From Gordonia westfalica (GTDB taxonomy: Bacteria > Actinomycetota > Actinomycetes > Mycobacteriales > Mycobacteriaceae), in NCBI RefSeq assembly GCF_900105725.1, contig NZ_FNLM01000034.1, forward strand, positions 2,418,001 to 2,482,000: a DNA stretch of 64,000 nt, written 5' to 3'. Every line of letters starts with the position of its first letter. Within the stretch, counting starts at the first letter, position 1. Below are positions 17,340-27,220 of this stretch, in pieces. A program made the translations under genes and the position numbers. The notes below the pieces were generated by a model. It saw only the letters and a list, made by a program, of their open reading frames with translations, had not been told where the DNA came from and made no database searches.

Positions 17340-18533
17340 ATGATTTCGGATCCGCGGCAGCGAAGAGATGAGGTGGACGATTTGGCGGGACCCGGAGTCT
17401 CACGCGGATCGAGCCGCGTCCGATCGGGCGGGTTGGTCGACGACATCACGGCAGAAGAGATGACCACCATCATCCCCTTCGTCGACGGCGACACCGACTA
17501 CGACCTCAGCGACTACGACTTCGGCTACGAAGCCCCCGGCACGTCTGCTTCCACCACCCGGACACCGTCCGAAGAGACCACCTGGACCCCCTCGTCCTGG
17601 AAGGGCTACTACCGCCCGACCCACTCGGAGATCACTCAGGACATCCTGATCCCCGAGCACGAGTTCGATCAGTACGCGCATGACGAGCCGTTCGACGTCG
17701 AAGGCGCCGAGCTCGACATGCTCGTCGACGACCAGGATCACGCAGATCTCGATGAGTCCGATGCCGGACTCCGCCCGTTCCGTACGAATCCGGCCGGCCA
17801 GCGCATCCGTCGCGGCGGCAAGCACCGCATCGCGGCCCCGCCGAACGTCCTCAAGGGCGGACGCGCCGCTCTGATCGCCATGGCAGCCGGCGCAGCCGTC
17901 GCCGCCGTCTCCCAGGTCGGCGCCACCGACGACGCGTCGAACACGGCCGCGGTGAACGCCGCAGCGGTCACCGACGCCACCGCACCCGTCGATCTCGGTC
18001 CGGGCGTCGCAGCGGCAACGCCCCTGACCGACCAGATGAACGTCTTCTCCGGTCAGCTCGGCGTCGGCGCCAAGATGGCCGCCGACGAGGCGCAGCGCGA
18101 GGCCCTGGCCCGCCGCCCGCTCTTCACCTCGCCGATCCCGCTCGGCAAGTACGACTTCACCTCCGCCTTCGCGATGCGCTGGGGCACCATGCACGGCGGC
18201 ATCGACATGGCCGCCCCGCTCGGTACCCCCATCCATGCGGCGACCGACGGCGTCGTCATCAAGGCCGAGCCGGCCTCCGGATACGGCCACTGGGTTCAGG
18301 TCCGCGCCGACGACGGCACGGTCACCATGTACGGCCACATGTCCTCGTCGGGCGTCCTCGTCAGCGAAGGCCAGCACGTCACCGCCGGCGACGTCATCGC
18401 CCTCGTGGGCAACGAAGGCTTCTCGTTCGGTCCGCACCTCCACTTCGAGGTGTGGAAGAACGGCAACACCAAGATCGATCCCGTGCCGTGGCTCGCCGCC
18501 AAGGGCGTCAAGCTCGCCGGCTACACGGGCTAG
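17340..18533 (+). CDS. M23 family metallopeptidase (LytM-type cell-wall hydrolase)
   Basis: A 397-aa protein. It has an acidic, disordered N-terminal region (residues about 1-150) that is likely cytoplasmic, and one hydrophobic segment at about residues 178-195 (ALIAMAAGAAVAAVSQVGA) that may serve as signal anchor. The C-terminal peptidase M23 domain (about residues 275-390) has HGGIDMAAPLGTPIHAATDG with the zinc-binding HxxxD, GHMSSSGVLVSEGQHV, and GPHLHFEVW with the HxH. The zinc ligands are intact. It corresponds in position to M. tuberculosis Rv0950c beside sucC. The ATG at 17340 is preceded by AAGGA; an upstream GTG at 17232 would run through the CRP site. Probable peptidoglycan endopeptidase. 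Confidence 0.9.
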   Translation: MISDPRQRRDEVDDLAGPGVSRGSSRVRSGGLVDDITAEEMTTIIPFVDGDTDYDLSDYDFGYEAPGTSASTTRTPSEETTWTPSSWKGYYRPTHSEITQDILIPEHEFDQYAHDEPFDVEGAELDMLVDDQDHADLDESDAGLRPFRTNPAGQRIRRGGKHRIAAPPNVLKGGRAALIAMAAGAAVAAVSQVGATDDASNTAAVNAAAVTDATAPVDLGPGVAAATPLTDQMNVFSGQLGVGAKMAADEAQREALARRPLFTSPIPLGKYDFTSAFAMRWGTMHGGIDMAAPLGTPIHAATDGVVIKAEPASGYGHWVQVRADDGTVTMYGHMSSSGVLVSEGQHVTAGDVIALVGNEGFSFGPHLHFEVWKNGNTKIDPVPWLAAKGVKLAGYTG

Positions 18534-18545
18534 ATTTTCTCCGGC

Positions 18546-18832
18546 GCCCTTCGTGACGCCCTCCGCAAGCTCCGGGCTCCTCAGGGAGCGATGGGGAGCG
18601 CACGCATCCACCGATCCCTGAGGTGCGAGAAGCGATGGGGAACGCACGCATCCACCGATCCCTGAGGTGCGAGAAGCGATGGGGAACGCACGCATCCACC
18701 GATCCCTGAGGTGCGAGAAGCGATGGGGAGCGCACGCATCCACCGATCCCTGAGGTGCGAGAAGCGATGGGGAGCGCACGCATCCACCGATCCCTGAGGT
18801 GCAAGGAGCGATAGCGACGAGCCTCGAAGGGC
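18546..18832. repeat. 5 x 44-bp tandem array inside inverted repeat elements
   Basis: Five tandem 44-bp units start at 18588, 18632, 18676, 18720 and 18764, with only A/G changes (GGGGAGCG or GGGGAACG) plus two changes in the last unit. Each unit contains the core CCCTGAGGTGCGAGAAGCGA and a fixed filler. The array is bracketed by oppositely oriented elements: GCCCTTCG...CCTCAGGGA at 18546-18587 and TCCCTGAGG...CGAAGGGC at 18791-18832. It fills the gap between the convergent M23 peptidase (stop 18533) and pcrA (stop 18851) and may end transcription from both. Related core sequences recur at 57515-57692 and 58304-58341. Confidence 0.92.
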
Positions 18833-18850
18833 CCGCCGCCGCACCACTTG

Positions 18851-21358
18851 CTACAGCTTGTCCCCCGGGATACCGCCCGCGGTCAGCAAGGTGACGCGTC
18901 CGGCGCTGCCGCCGTAGTCGATGGTGACACGTTCGGTGGCGCCACTCCCCTCCTTGGCCACGACCTTGCCCATGCCGTACTTGGGATGGTTGTGCCGGTC
19001 GCCGATGTCGAGGTGCACCTGCTTGTTGCGTCCGCGGCCCGGGTCGGCGGAGTACGACGACCGGCCGCGGCCGAACGACGAGCCGCCCGACTCCGAGAAG
19101 GCGCCGTCGCGCCCGAACACGCCGCCCGACGATCCGCCGAACCCACGCGCACCACGACGCGGCTCGGTGCGCCGCCAGTCGATCAGGTGCTGCGGGATCT
19201 CTTGCAGGAAGCGGGATTCCGGATTCGATACCGGCTGCCCCCATGATGCGCGGGTCACCGACCGGGTCAGGTACAGACGCTGCTTGGCACGCGTGATGCC
19301 GACGTAGGCGAGTCGACGTTCCTCGCTCAGTTCGTTCGGATCACCCAGTGCACGCATATGCGGGAAATGGCCGTCCTCCCAACCGGTCACGAACACGACC
19401 GGGAACTCGAGGCCCTTCGCGGTGTGCAGCGTCATCATCGTGACGACGCCGTCACCCTCGTCGGGCACCTGGTCGGCGTCGGCGACCAGCGAGACCCGTT
19501 CCAGAAACGCTGCGAGAGAACCCGGTTCGGGCTCGCCCTCGCGGTCGACCTCGATAGACGGATCGTCGTCGGCCTCCAGATCGACCTGCGCGGCGTCGGC
19601 ACTGAATTCCCGTGCGACGGCAACGAGTTCGTTGATGTTGTCGAGTCGTGCGCCGTCCTGGGGGTCGTTCGACGCCTCCAGTTCGGCACGGTAACCGGTA
19701 CGTTCGACGATCGCGTCGACGAGTTCACCGATGTCGGCGGACTCCTCGGTGGCGTCGAGGAAGGCGGTGTCGGCGTCCTCGGTGTCGGATTCGCCGAAAT
19801 GCGTGAGGAAGTCGGCGCGCAGCCCCTCGATGAGTTCGACGAAACCGCCGATCTGCTTGACCGCGCGCGTGTTCAGCAGCGCCACCTTGCCCTCGGCGGC
19901 GTCGATGAGCGACTCGTAGAAGCTGCGTCCGGTGTTCTCCGAATGCACGGCGACGCAGGCCTCGGCGCGGTCGCCGATGCCGCGTCGGGGGGTGTTGAGG
20001 ATGCGTCGCAGGCTCACCGAGTCGTCCGGGTTGGCGACCACCCGCAGGTAGGCGACCACGTCCCGAACCTCTTTGCGCTCATAGAACTTGGTGCCGCCGA
20101 CCACCTTGTAGGGGATGCCGTGGCGGACGAACACCTCCTCGATCGCACGTGAGCCGGTGTTGGTGCGGTAGAACACCGCGACGTCGGAGTACTTGTGGCT
20201 CGAGCTTCCGCCGATCGAGTAGTCGGTGAGCTCCTCGATCTCCTTGGCGATGAACGTCGACTCCTCACGATCGGAGTCGGCGACGTAGCCGACGATGAGT
20301 TCGCCGTCGCCGGAGTCGGTCCACAGCTTCTTCTCGCGGCGGTTGGTGTTGCGCGAGATGACCGCGTTGGCCGCCGACAGGATGGTCTGCGTCGAGCGGT
20401 AGTTCTGTTCGAGCAGAACGGTTTCGGCGTTCGAGAAGTCGCGCTCGAACTCCTCGATGTTGCGGATCGTGGCGCCGCGGAAGGCATAGATCGACTGGTC
20501 GGCGTCACCGACGACGCACAGTTCCGACGGTTCGAGTCCGCTCGCCGTGGTCTGCTCCCCCACCAGCTCGCGGATCAGCACATACTGCGCGTGGTTGGTG
20601 TCCTGGTACTCGTCGACGAGCACGTGGCGGAACCGGCGCCGGTAGTACTCGGCGACCTGCGGGTGCCGGTGCAGGAGTGCGACGGTCTCGCCGATCAGGT
20701 CGTCGAAGTCGAATGCGTTCGCCGCCCGCAGCCGACGCTGGTACTCCGCGTAGATCCGGGCGATGGTCGCCGCGGCCAGATCGTCCTCGTTCACCGCGGC
20801 CGCCGCCGCGTCGGGCGAGATCAGCTCGTTCTTGTAGTTCGAGATGGCCACCGAGACGCCCCGCGGACTGAACTTCTTGGGGTCCAGATCGAGGTCGCGG
20901 ATGATCATGCCCAGCAACCGCTTCGAGTCGTCGGCGTCGTAGATGGAGAAGTTGGAGTTCATCGACTCCAGGAGCCCCGACTGTGCCCGCAGGATGCGGA
21001 CGCAGGTCGAGTGGAAGGTCGAGACCCACATGTAGGCGGCCCGCGGCCCGACCAGGTCGATGACGCGTTCGCGCATCTCGGCGGCGGCCTTGTTGGTGAA
21101 GGTGATCGCCAGGATCTGCCCGGGGGTGACGTCGCGCGCCGCCAGCAGGTACGCGATGCGGCGGGTCAGGACCGAGGTCTTGCCCGACCCGGCGCCGGCC
21201 ACGATCAGCAGCGGCGCGCCCGCGTGGAGCACCGCGGCACGCTGCTGCGGGTTGAGGCCCTCGAGCAGGCGTGCGACACGGTCGTCGGCGGCAGCCGTCC
21301 CCGACGAGGGGGAAGACGTACGACCGGCGAGGAGAGGGGCAGAAGAAGAGCTGTTCAT
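18851..21358 (-). CDS. pcrA: ATP-dependent DNA helicase PcrA/UvrD1
   Basis: An 835-aa superfamily 1A helicase for DNA repair and replication restart. Motifs: Q-motif LNPQQRAAVLHAG, Walker A VAGAGSGKTSVLTRRIA, motif Ia FTNKAAAEMRERV, Walker B LVDEYQDTNHAQY, motif III GDADQSIYAFRGA, motif IV ENYRSTQTILSAAN (preceded by LLEQN), motif V MTLHTAKGLEFPVVFVTG, and motif VI VGITRAKQRLYL. The C-terminal 60 residues (KHPKYGMGKVVAKEG) form the Tudor-like RNA polymerase-binding domain of PcrA/UvrD. The N-terminal 25 residues are Ser/Ala-rich and may be poorly placed. Its position beside the M23 peptidase and sucCD matches mycobacterial uvrD1. Confidence 0.95.
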   Translation of the reverse strand: MNSSSSAPLLAGRTSSPSSGTAAADDRVARLLEGLNPQQRAAVLHAGAPLLIVAGAGSGKTSVLTRRIAYLLAARDVTPGQILAITFTNKAAAEMRERVIDLVGPRAAYMWVSTFHSTCVRILRAQSGLLESMNSNFSIYDADDSKRLLGMIIRDLDLDPKKFSPRGVSVAISNYKNELISPDAAAAAVNEDDLAAATIARIYAEYQRRLRAANAFDFDDLIGETVALLHRHPQVAEYYRRRFRHVLVDEYQDTNHAQYVLIRELVGEQTTASGLEPSELCVVGDADQSIYAFRGATIRNIEEFERDFSNAETVLLEQNYRSTQTILSAANAVISRNTNRREKKLWTDSGDGELIVGYVADSDREESTFIAKEIEELTDYSIGGSSSHKYSDVAVFYRTNTGSRAIEEVFVRHGIPYKVVGGTKFYERKEVRDVVAYLRVVANPDDSVSLRRILNTPRRGIGDRAEACVAVHSENTGRSFYESLIDAAEGKVALLNTRAVKQIGGFVELIEGLRADFLTHFGESDTEDADTAFLDATEESADIGELVDAIVERTGYRAELEASNDPQDGARLDNINELVAVAREFSADAAQVDLEADDDPSIEVDREGEPEPGSLAAFLERVSLVADADQVPDEGDGVVTMMTLHTAKGLEFPVVFVTGWEDGHFPHMRALGDPNELSEERRLAYVGITRAKQRLYLTRSVTRASWGQPVSNPESRFLQEIPQHLIDWRRTEPRRGARGFGGSSGGVFGRDGAFSESGGSSFGRGRSSYSADPGRGRNKQVHLDIGDRHNHPKYGMGKVVAKEGSGATERVTIDYGGSAGRVTLLTAGGIPGDKL

Positions 21359-21554
21359 CGGTAGTCCAGGCTACCCGGACCGGCCGACACCTTCCCGCAG
21401 GCCTTGCGCCCGAACGCCCGTCGGCCGATCGGTCGACCCGCCGCGTGCGTTGACACCCGAGACGTCGGCTCCCGCGGCTACGATGACCCGGTATCACTGG
21501 CTCGGGGCGCCCGTCGATGCGGTTGACATGCCTCGGCGACCGAAAGAGGCGACC

Positions 21555-23111
21555 ATGAAGAGACCGTCCATAGCGCCCGCCGCCATCACGCTGGGTGTCG
21601 GAGCACTGGCCCTCGTCGTCGCCCTGATCTTGTCGTTCGTGCCGTTCAGCAGCGCAGGCACGGTCGAGCCCACCGCCGCGTTCCGCGCCCAGAAGAGCCT
21701 CGACGAGGTGCTCTTCAAGATGGCGACGAGCCCGGCGGCCAAGTACACCGGCAAGGTCGCCTACAAATACGAGGACGCACGCGGCGAGGGCACGGTCGAG
21801 TTCAGCGACCTCATCGTGACGACGTCGAACACGGCCGAGGGCACGGTGTCGCTGGGTTCACAGCAGGGTGAGTACCGCCAGATCAGCAACAACCCGTACA
21901 TCAGCGCACCCAACGCCCTGTGGAACGAACTGCTCGTCGCCGACGAGAAGCTGAACCTCGACATGGCGCCGCTGGACAACAAGTGGGCGTCGACCCGGTT
22001 CACCAGCCTCCCGCGGTTCGGCACCATCCTCGGCCCGGACAACCTGGCCGGCGACATCGGCAACATCGAGTTCGATTCCGAACCGCAGCTCGGCGTCGAA
22101 CTCCCCACCCCGAACAAGGGCACGCCCGACGCCCGCCGGTGGCCGACCAGCGATCCGCCCATCGAGTTCATCGGCGACAACACGGTGAAGATCGGTACCT
22201 GGGAGGTCACCTTCGACCCGGAGTCCAAGAGCGTCACCAACGTCAAGGGTCAGTCCAAGCAGGGATCGGCGACCTACGACATCGACACCTCGGTGAGCCT
22301 GCAGCCCGCGGACCAGGCGCAGAAGGTGTTCGCCAACCAGCGCGCCCTCGTCGGCGATCTGGTGTCGGCGCCGGCACCGGGCCTGTGGGCGAAGCAGCCG
22401 GTGGTCACGCCGCGTCTGGTCGGCGAGTGCACCACCGTGGCCTGCGCCTACGACTTCGCGGTCTCCGGCATCCCGTGGGCCGACGACGTCACCGGCCACT
22501 TCAATTACGGGATGACCCTGAACTTCGCCGTCGGCGGCCGCCCCGCAGGCGCTCTTGGTGGTGAGTGCAAGCCGGTCGTGCGCGTCGACTTCGGACGCAC
22601 CGCCACGACGCGATGCACCGCGACCAACCTGCCGGCGAACTCGTCGATCGGTCCTCGTTCGGCCTACACCTACCTCGCGTTCCTCGACACCACCGAGGCC
22701 GACCTCAACAAGCTCATCGACGACAACGAGAAGCAGACCAACACCGAGGTCGTCTACGTCCGCACCGGCAACAAGGGGCCGGAGCAGGCCCGCTACGGCG
22801 CAGGCATCACCGGTCTGCCCAGCTACTACGCGGTGAAGCGCGGCGAGTACCTCTTCGACGGCATCGGCACCGACGGCAATCTGCACGTCACCTTCGGCCC
22901 CGGCTACTCCGAGCACATCAGCGGGGGCACCTTCGACCCGAGCTGGGAGGGCACCGAAGTCCTCAAGAAGCAGATCGGCGAACAGGCGAAGGCCGCCGGC
23001 GACGCGCAGGTCGTCTATTTCGTCAGCGAACCGCAGGCCGTCTCGGCCCTTCGTTCGCTGATCGCGTCCGAGGGACAGACCGACAACGTCACCGCCTACC
23101 TCTACGAGTAG
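21555..23111 (+). CDS. membrane-anchored extracytoplasmic protein, unknown function
   Basis: A 518-aa protein with a single N-terminal membrane segment (about residues 8-30, ITLGVGALALVVALILSFVP) and a long periplasmic or cell-wall region. There are four cysteines in GECTTVACAY and in the GECKPVV and TRCTATN segments, which suggest disulfides. The N-terminal part of the ectodomain has an LppX/LolA-like look (KSLDEVLFKMATSPAAKYTGKVAYKY), but I cannot assign a family. The frame is open from 21060; the ATG at 21555 with GAAAGAGG upstream directly precedes the membrane helix and is used. It is divergent from pcrA (196-bp gap). Confidence 0.75.
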   Translation: MKRPSIAPAAITLGVGALALVVALILSFVPFSSAGTVEPTAAFRAQKSLDEVLFKMATSPAAKYTGKVAYKYEDARGEGTVEFSDLIVTTSNTAEGTVSLGSQQGEYRQISNNPYISAPNALWNELLVADEKLNLDMAPLDNKWASTRFTSLPRFGTILGPDNLAGDIGNIEFDSEPQLGVELPTPNKGTPDARRWPTSDPPIEFIGDNTVKIGTWEVTFDPESKSVTNVKGQSKQGSATYDIDTSVSLQPADQAQKVFANQRALVGDLVSAPAPGLWAKQPVVTPRLVGECTTVACAYDFAVSGIPWADDVTGHFNYGMTLNFAVGGRPAGALGGECKPVVRVDFGRTATTRCTATNLPANSSIGPRSAYTYLAFLDTTEADLNKLIDDNEKQTNTEVVYVRTGNKGPEQARYGAGITGLPSYYAVKRGEYLFDGIGTDGNLHVTFGPGYSEHISGGTFDPSWEGTEVLKKQIGEQAKAAGDAQVVYFVSEPQAVSALRSLIASEGQTDNVTAYLYE

Positions 23112-23112
23112 G

Positions 23113-24915
23113 TCAGCCGCCGGCGAAGCGGGCCTCGACGGCCTCGCCGACGCGGCCCGCGCCGGTGTGGAGTCGTAGCCCCGGGGTCACCGGACGCACC
23201 GAGATGGCGTCGCCGCCACCGTCGAGACGGACGTAGATCGCGCCGAGACCCGATCGGACCGGTACGCGCACGGCCCGGCCACCGTCGAGGCTCATCTCGA
23301 TCTCTCCGTCGCGCGTGGCGCAGTAGCTGAGGGAGACCGTCCACGGCCACGGGAACAGCGGGCCGTCGAGCGCCAGTCGGGAGGGGCCGGAGATCTCCGG
23401 CCGGGCGCAGCTGCCGAATCCCTGTCCGATGAGGCGGCGTTGGGTCACCCCGCCCGGGACGGCGTTGCCGGCGGTGTCGAGGACGAGGAGCCGGTCGGTG
23501 CTGGTGCCGAAGTCCGGCCGCGGGTCGACGCGACCGAAGATGCGGCTGATCTGGTTGTCCGGATAGACCACCGGCTGGAGGATCTCCAGCGGGACCGACT
23601 GGTCGAGCAAGGTCGCGTCGGCGTTGTCGTGCAGGGTCGCGACCGCCGTCTCGAGGTAGTCGCCGGTGGGGTTGTCGCGCCACGACGCCGAGAACGAGAC
23701 GAGCGAGACCACCGCCGACACCATCGCCAGCGCGCCGACGACAGGCAGGAGAATCACCGTCGGCGACTTCTCCTCGGCGTCCTGACGCGCGTCCGGCGCA
23801 GGCGCTCTTCTGGGTGGCGCGCCGACCAGCAGCGCGATCGCGATGGCGAACACCAGCGCGGTGTCGGGGAGATAGCGCATGTGCTGGGCGAGGGCGATCG
23901 CGGTCTCCGGGCTGGACCGGTTCCACATCACCGGGATCTGCGCCGCGACCGCGTAGACCACCGCGAAGGCGACGATCGGCACCGCCCCGCGCTTACGGGT
24001 CACCGCCCACCAGGTGATCGCGCCCAGCACCACCCAGCCGGCGACGATCATCCACGTCGCCGGGAAGCCGGTGGGCGGGCTCGGCGTCCACCGGTCCCAT
24101 TCCCACGGGCCACCCACCAGGGACGGCACGATGGCGTGGTTCACCGAGCGCCACACCAGCCGGGCGGTCTGCCCGACCGAATGGTTGCCGGCGGTCGGAT
24201 CGGCGGTGACGAAGTATACGACGACCCAGATCGCGGTCACCGCTGCGAGCGACGCCCACAGCTCGCGGCCCGCACGCAGGGTCGTCGTCAGAGCGGCGCG
24301 CCCCCCGCCGCTCGCCAGCACGGCGGCGACGAAGGCGATGGGGAGGATGAACAGCGACTTCTCGAAGAAGGCCAGTGCGATCACGAACACCACCGTCGAG
24401 CGGATCCACACCGCGCGGCGTCGGGCCGGGTCCACGTCGTCGCGCGCGAGCCGAACGGCATCGGCGACGATCCAGGCCAGCGCCGCCTGCATCGGGAGGG
24501 TGTTGAGGCCCGACGCCCACCACGCGAAGGCGGGCACCGTCATCGGGCTGAACAAGTAGAACGCCAGCGCCACCAGGGCGCCGGCCCGGGCCGCGGGCGC
24601 GATGACGCGGATCATCCGCCACACGGCGAGCGACGCGATGGCCTGCAGGACGATGAGCGTGAGTGCCGGGACCACCCAGTTCACCGGAGCCAGCCACGTG
24701 GCCACCCCGGCCAGCAGGAAAGCGGCCGGCATGAAGTGGCCGTCGTGGCTGTGCCCCAGGTACTCCCAGGACAGGATCGGGTTCGACGAGGCACGGGCGA
24801 TCAGCACCAGATCGTCCCAGTAGAAGTTGCCGGTGGCGACGAGCCACCCCCGGATGATCAGCTGTCCGGCGATCAGGGCCACCGCGATCATCGACATCAT
24901 GCGCGCGTTGAGCAT
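23113..24915 (-). CDS. polytopic membrane protein, GT-C glycosyltransferase-like
   Basis: A 600-aa protein with about ten predicted membrane segments in residues 1-410 and a 190-aa C-terminal extracytoplasmic domain. The first loop has ATGNFYWDDLVLIARA, the acidic motif position used by GT-C glycosyltransferases with polyprenyl-phosphate sugars. The C-terminal domain has a beta-sandwich look (DGEIEMSLDGGRAVRVPVR). It could decorate arabinogalactan, lipoarabinomannan or a glycoprotein; the acceptor is unknown. Convergent with the upstream conserved gene (1-bp gap) and divergent from the chorismate mutase gene. A second ATG at 24900 is possible. Confidence 0.72.
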   Translation of the reverse strand: MLNARMMSMIAVALIAGQLIIRGWLVATGNFYWDDLVLIARASSNPILSWEYLGHSHDGHFMPAAFLLAGVATWLAPVNWVVPALTLIVLQAIASLAVWRMIRVIAPAARAGALVALAFYLFSPMTVPAFAWWASGLNTLPMQAALAWIVADAVRLARDDVDPARRRAVWIRSTVVFVIALAFFEKSLFILPIAFVAAVLASGGGRAALTTTLRAGRELWASLAAVTAIWVVVYFVTADPTAGNHSVGQTARLVWRSVNHAIVPSLVGGPWEWDRWTPSPPTGFPATWMIVAGWVVLGAITWWAVTRKRGAVPIVAFAVVYAVAAQIPVMWNRSSPETAIALAQHMRYLPDTALVFAIAIALLVGAPPRRAPAPDARQDAEEKSPTVILLPVVGALAMVSAVVSLVSFSASWRDNPTGDYLETAVATLHDNADATLLDQSVPLEILQPVVYPDNQISRIFGRVDPRPDFGTSTDRLLVLDTAGNAVPGGVTQRRLIGQGFGSCARPEISGPSRLALDGPLFPWPWTVSLSYCATRDGEIEMSLDGGRAVRVPVRSGLGAIYVRLDGGGDAISVRPVTPGLRLHTGAGRVGEAVEARFAGG

Positions 24916-24980
24916 GCGCTCCAGTGTCCATGTGTCGGGCGGCGGCGGGTCGGGTAGGTGCGTCGTGGCAAAATCGGCCC

Positions 24981-25340
24981 GTGACCGATCGCAGCCCGAG
25001 CTCCGGATCCGACGAACCCCCGCAGTCGGCGGGGGCGTCCTTCGAGAACACGATCGATCTCGAGAAGTACCAGCTGACCTCCGATGTCGCCGATCTGCCC
25101 GACGACATCGACGAACTGCGCCTCGAGATCGACCGGCTCGACGCCGTCATCCTCGGCGCGGTCAAACGACGCTCGGCGGTCTCGAAGAAGATCGGTGCCG
25201 CACGTATGGCGTCGGGCGGCCCGCGGCTCGTGCACAGCCGCGAGGTGAAGGTCCTCGATCGTTTCGCCGACCTCGGCAAGGAGGGGCACACCCTCGCGAT
25301 GCTCCTGCTGCGGCTCGGACGCGGTCCGCTGGGACGCTGA
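24981..25340 (+). CDS. chorismate mutase, AroQ-delta type
   Basis: A 119-aa helical chorismate mutase (chorismate to prephenate, toward Phe/Tyr). It shows LRLEIDRLDAVILGAVKRRS, IGAARMASGGPRLVHSREVK and the C-terminal LLLRLGRGPLG, which match the short intracellular mycobacterial enzyme (Rv0948c). That enzyme depends on DAHP synthase for full activity through its C-terminal RLGRG tail, which is conserved here. The N-terminal 30 residues are a hydrophilic extension. The GTG at 24981 is taken as start because upstream codons overlap the divergent gene's promoter region. Next to pgi, as in mycobacteria. Confidence 0.92.
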   Translation: MTDRSPSSGSDEPPQSAGASFENTIDLEKYQLTSDVADLPDDIDELRLEIDRLDAVILGAVKRRSAVSKKIGAARMASGGPRLVHSREVKVLDRFADLGKEGHTLAMLLLRLGRGPLGR

Positions 25341-25414
25341 CCGCGTGGTGATCTTGTGCCCACGGCTGTGATGAGCGTCGCGGTCGAGACGCCGACCACA
25401 TAGGGTTGGGTGTC

Positions 25415-27112
25415 ATGAGCACGCAGGCACCCGGCAGCGACTTCACCGGCACCGACCACGGCGACATCACCGCAACACAGTCCTGGCAGGCTCTCGCCGC
25501 GCACCAACCGCATGTGTACGCAATGCATCTGCGTGAGGTCTTCGCGATCGATCCCGGACGCGGGCGTGAACTGACCGTCGACGTCGGCGACCTCCACATC
25601 GACTACTCCAAGCACCGGGTGACGCGGGAGACGCTCGAACTGCTGATGAGCCTGGCCCGCGAGGTCGGGCTCGAGGAGAGCCGCGACGACATGTTCGCCG
25701 GCGCACACATCAACACCTCCGAGGACCGCGCGGTCCTGCACACCGCCCTCCGACTCCCCGCGGACGCGTCGCTGACCGTCGACGGACAGGACATCGTCAC
25801 CGACGTGCACGAGGTCCTCACCCGGATGGGCGAGTTCACCGACCAGCTCCGCAGCGGAGAATGGAAGGGCCACACCGGGAAACGCATCACCGACGTGGTG
25901 AACATCGGTATCGGCGGCTCGGATCTGGGGCCGGTGATGGTGTACCAGGCGCTGCGCCACTACGTCGACGCCGGCATCCACTGCCACTTCGTCTCCAACG
26001 TCGATCCGGCGGACATGGTCGGCACCCTCGACGGTCTCGACCCCGAGACCACCCTGTTCATCATCGCGTCGAAGACCTTCACGACTCTCGAGACGCTGAC
26101 CAATGCCGCCGCCGCACGGAACTGGTTGCTCGAGGCACTCGACGCCGGAACAGAGGCGGTGGCAAAACACTTCGTCGCGGTGAGCACCAACGCCGACGAG
26201 GTCGCGAAATTCGGGATCGACACCTCCCACATGTTCGGCTTCTGGGACTGGGTCGGCGGACGCTACTCGGTCGACTCGGCGATCGGCCTGTCGGTGATGG
26301 CCGCGATCGGCAAGGAGCGTTTCACCGAGTTCCTCGAGGGCTTCCACCTCGTCGACGAGCATTTCCGCACCCAGCCGCTGGAACAGAACGCGCCGGTCAT
26401 CCTGGGCCTGATCGGCGTCTGGTACAACAACTTCTGGGACATCGGCACCCGCGCGGTCCTCCCCTACAGCAACGACATGGCCCGTTTCGCCGCCTATCTC
26501 CAGCAGCTGACGATGGAGTCGAACGGGAAATCGGTGACCGCGAGCGGCCATCACGTCACCACCGACACCGGCGAGATCTTCTGGGGCGAGCCGGGAACCA
26601 ACGGCCAGCACGCGTTCTATCAACTGCTGCACCAGGGCACGCGGATCGTGCCGGCCGACTTCATCGGCTTCGCCGAGCCCACCGACGACCTGCCCGCCGG
26701 ACCCGACGGATCGGGTTCGATGCACGACCTGCTGATGAGCAACTACTTCGCGCAGACCAAGGTCCTCGCGTTCGGCAAGACCGCCGACGAGATCGCCGAC
26801 GAGGGCGTCCCGGCACATGTGGTGGCCCACAAGGTGATGCCGGGCAACCGCCCCAGCACCTCGATCCTCGCACCGAAGCTCACCCCGTCGGTGATCGGTC
26901 AGCTGGTCGCGCTGTACGAACACCAGGTGTTCGTCGAGGGCGTCATCTGGGGGATCAACCCCTTCGACCAGTGGGGCGTCGAACTCGGCAAGACCCAGGC
27001 GAAGGCCCTGCTCGGCACCATCACCCAGGCCGAGGCACCCCCGGGCGACGCCGATTCGTCGACGAACGAGCTGGTCGCCTGGTACCGGAGTCACCGTGGG
27101 CGCGCGGTCTAG
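25415..27112 (+). CDS. pgi: glucose-6-phosphate isomerase
   Basis: A 565-aa glycolytic/gluconeogenic enzyme interconverting glucose-6-phosphate and fructose-6-phosphate. Signatures: [20 protein letters not shown] (sugar-phosphate binding), [46 protein letters not shown] with the catalytic His region, and [20 protein letters not shown] with the C-terminal Lys. The ATG at 25415 is preferred to a TTG three codons upstream. The gene order CM-pgi-SDR follows mycobacteria. Confidence 0.97.
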   Translation: MSTQAPGSDFTGTDHGDITATQSWQALAAHQPHVYAMHLREVFAIDPGRGRELTVDVGDLHIDYSKHRVTRETLELLMSLAREVGLEESRDDMFAGAHINTSEDRAVLHTALRLPADASLTVDGQDIVTDVHEVLTRMGEFTDQLRSGEWKGHTGKRITDVVNIGIGGSDLGPVMVYQALRHYVDAGIHCHFVSNVDPADMVGTLDGLDPETTLFIIASKTFTTLETLTNAAAARNWLLEALDAGTEAVAKHFVAVSTNADEVAKFGIDTSHMFGFWDWVGGRYSVDSAIGLSVMAAIGKERFTEFLEGFHLVDEHFRTQPLEQNAPVILGLIGVWYNNFWDIGTRAVLPYSNDMARFAAYLQQLTMESNGKSVTASGHHVTTDTGEIFWGEPGTNGQHAFYQLLHQGTRIVPADFIGFAEPTDDLPAGPDGSGSMHDLLMSNYFAQTKVLAFGKTADEIADEGVPAHVVAHKVMPGNRPSTSILAPKLTPSVIGQLVALYEHQVFVEGVIWGINPFDQWGVELGKTQAKALLGTITQAEAPPGDADSSTNELVAWYRSHRGRAV

Positions 27113-27161
27113 GTCGCGTTCCCGCGTGCGCGTTTCCTTCCCGTAGGGCGGGCTTCCTTCG

Positions 27162-27183
27162 CGCTGATCGGATCCGATCAGCG
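27162..27183. terminator. 22-bp perfect palindrome downstream of pgi
   Basis: CGCTGATCGGA immediately followed by its exact reverse complement, with no loop, 49 bp past the pgi stop and 38 bp before the next start. It could form a hairpin that weakens readthrough, or be a dimeric operator for the lipoprotein gene. There is no T-tract. Confidence 0.45.
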
Positions 27184-27220
27184 GATGGGCGACGGGACCG
27201 CGGGAAGCTAGCGTGGTGAC

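Noticed and set aside
18546..18832. CRISPR-like regular repeats
   Set aside because: The segments between cores are identical from unit to unit, so there are no unique spacers, and there are no cas genes. It is a tandem repeat.
18508..18847. Small minus-strand coding frames within the 44-bp array
   Set aside because: They only translate the repeat unit over and over; no ribosome site and no independent support.
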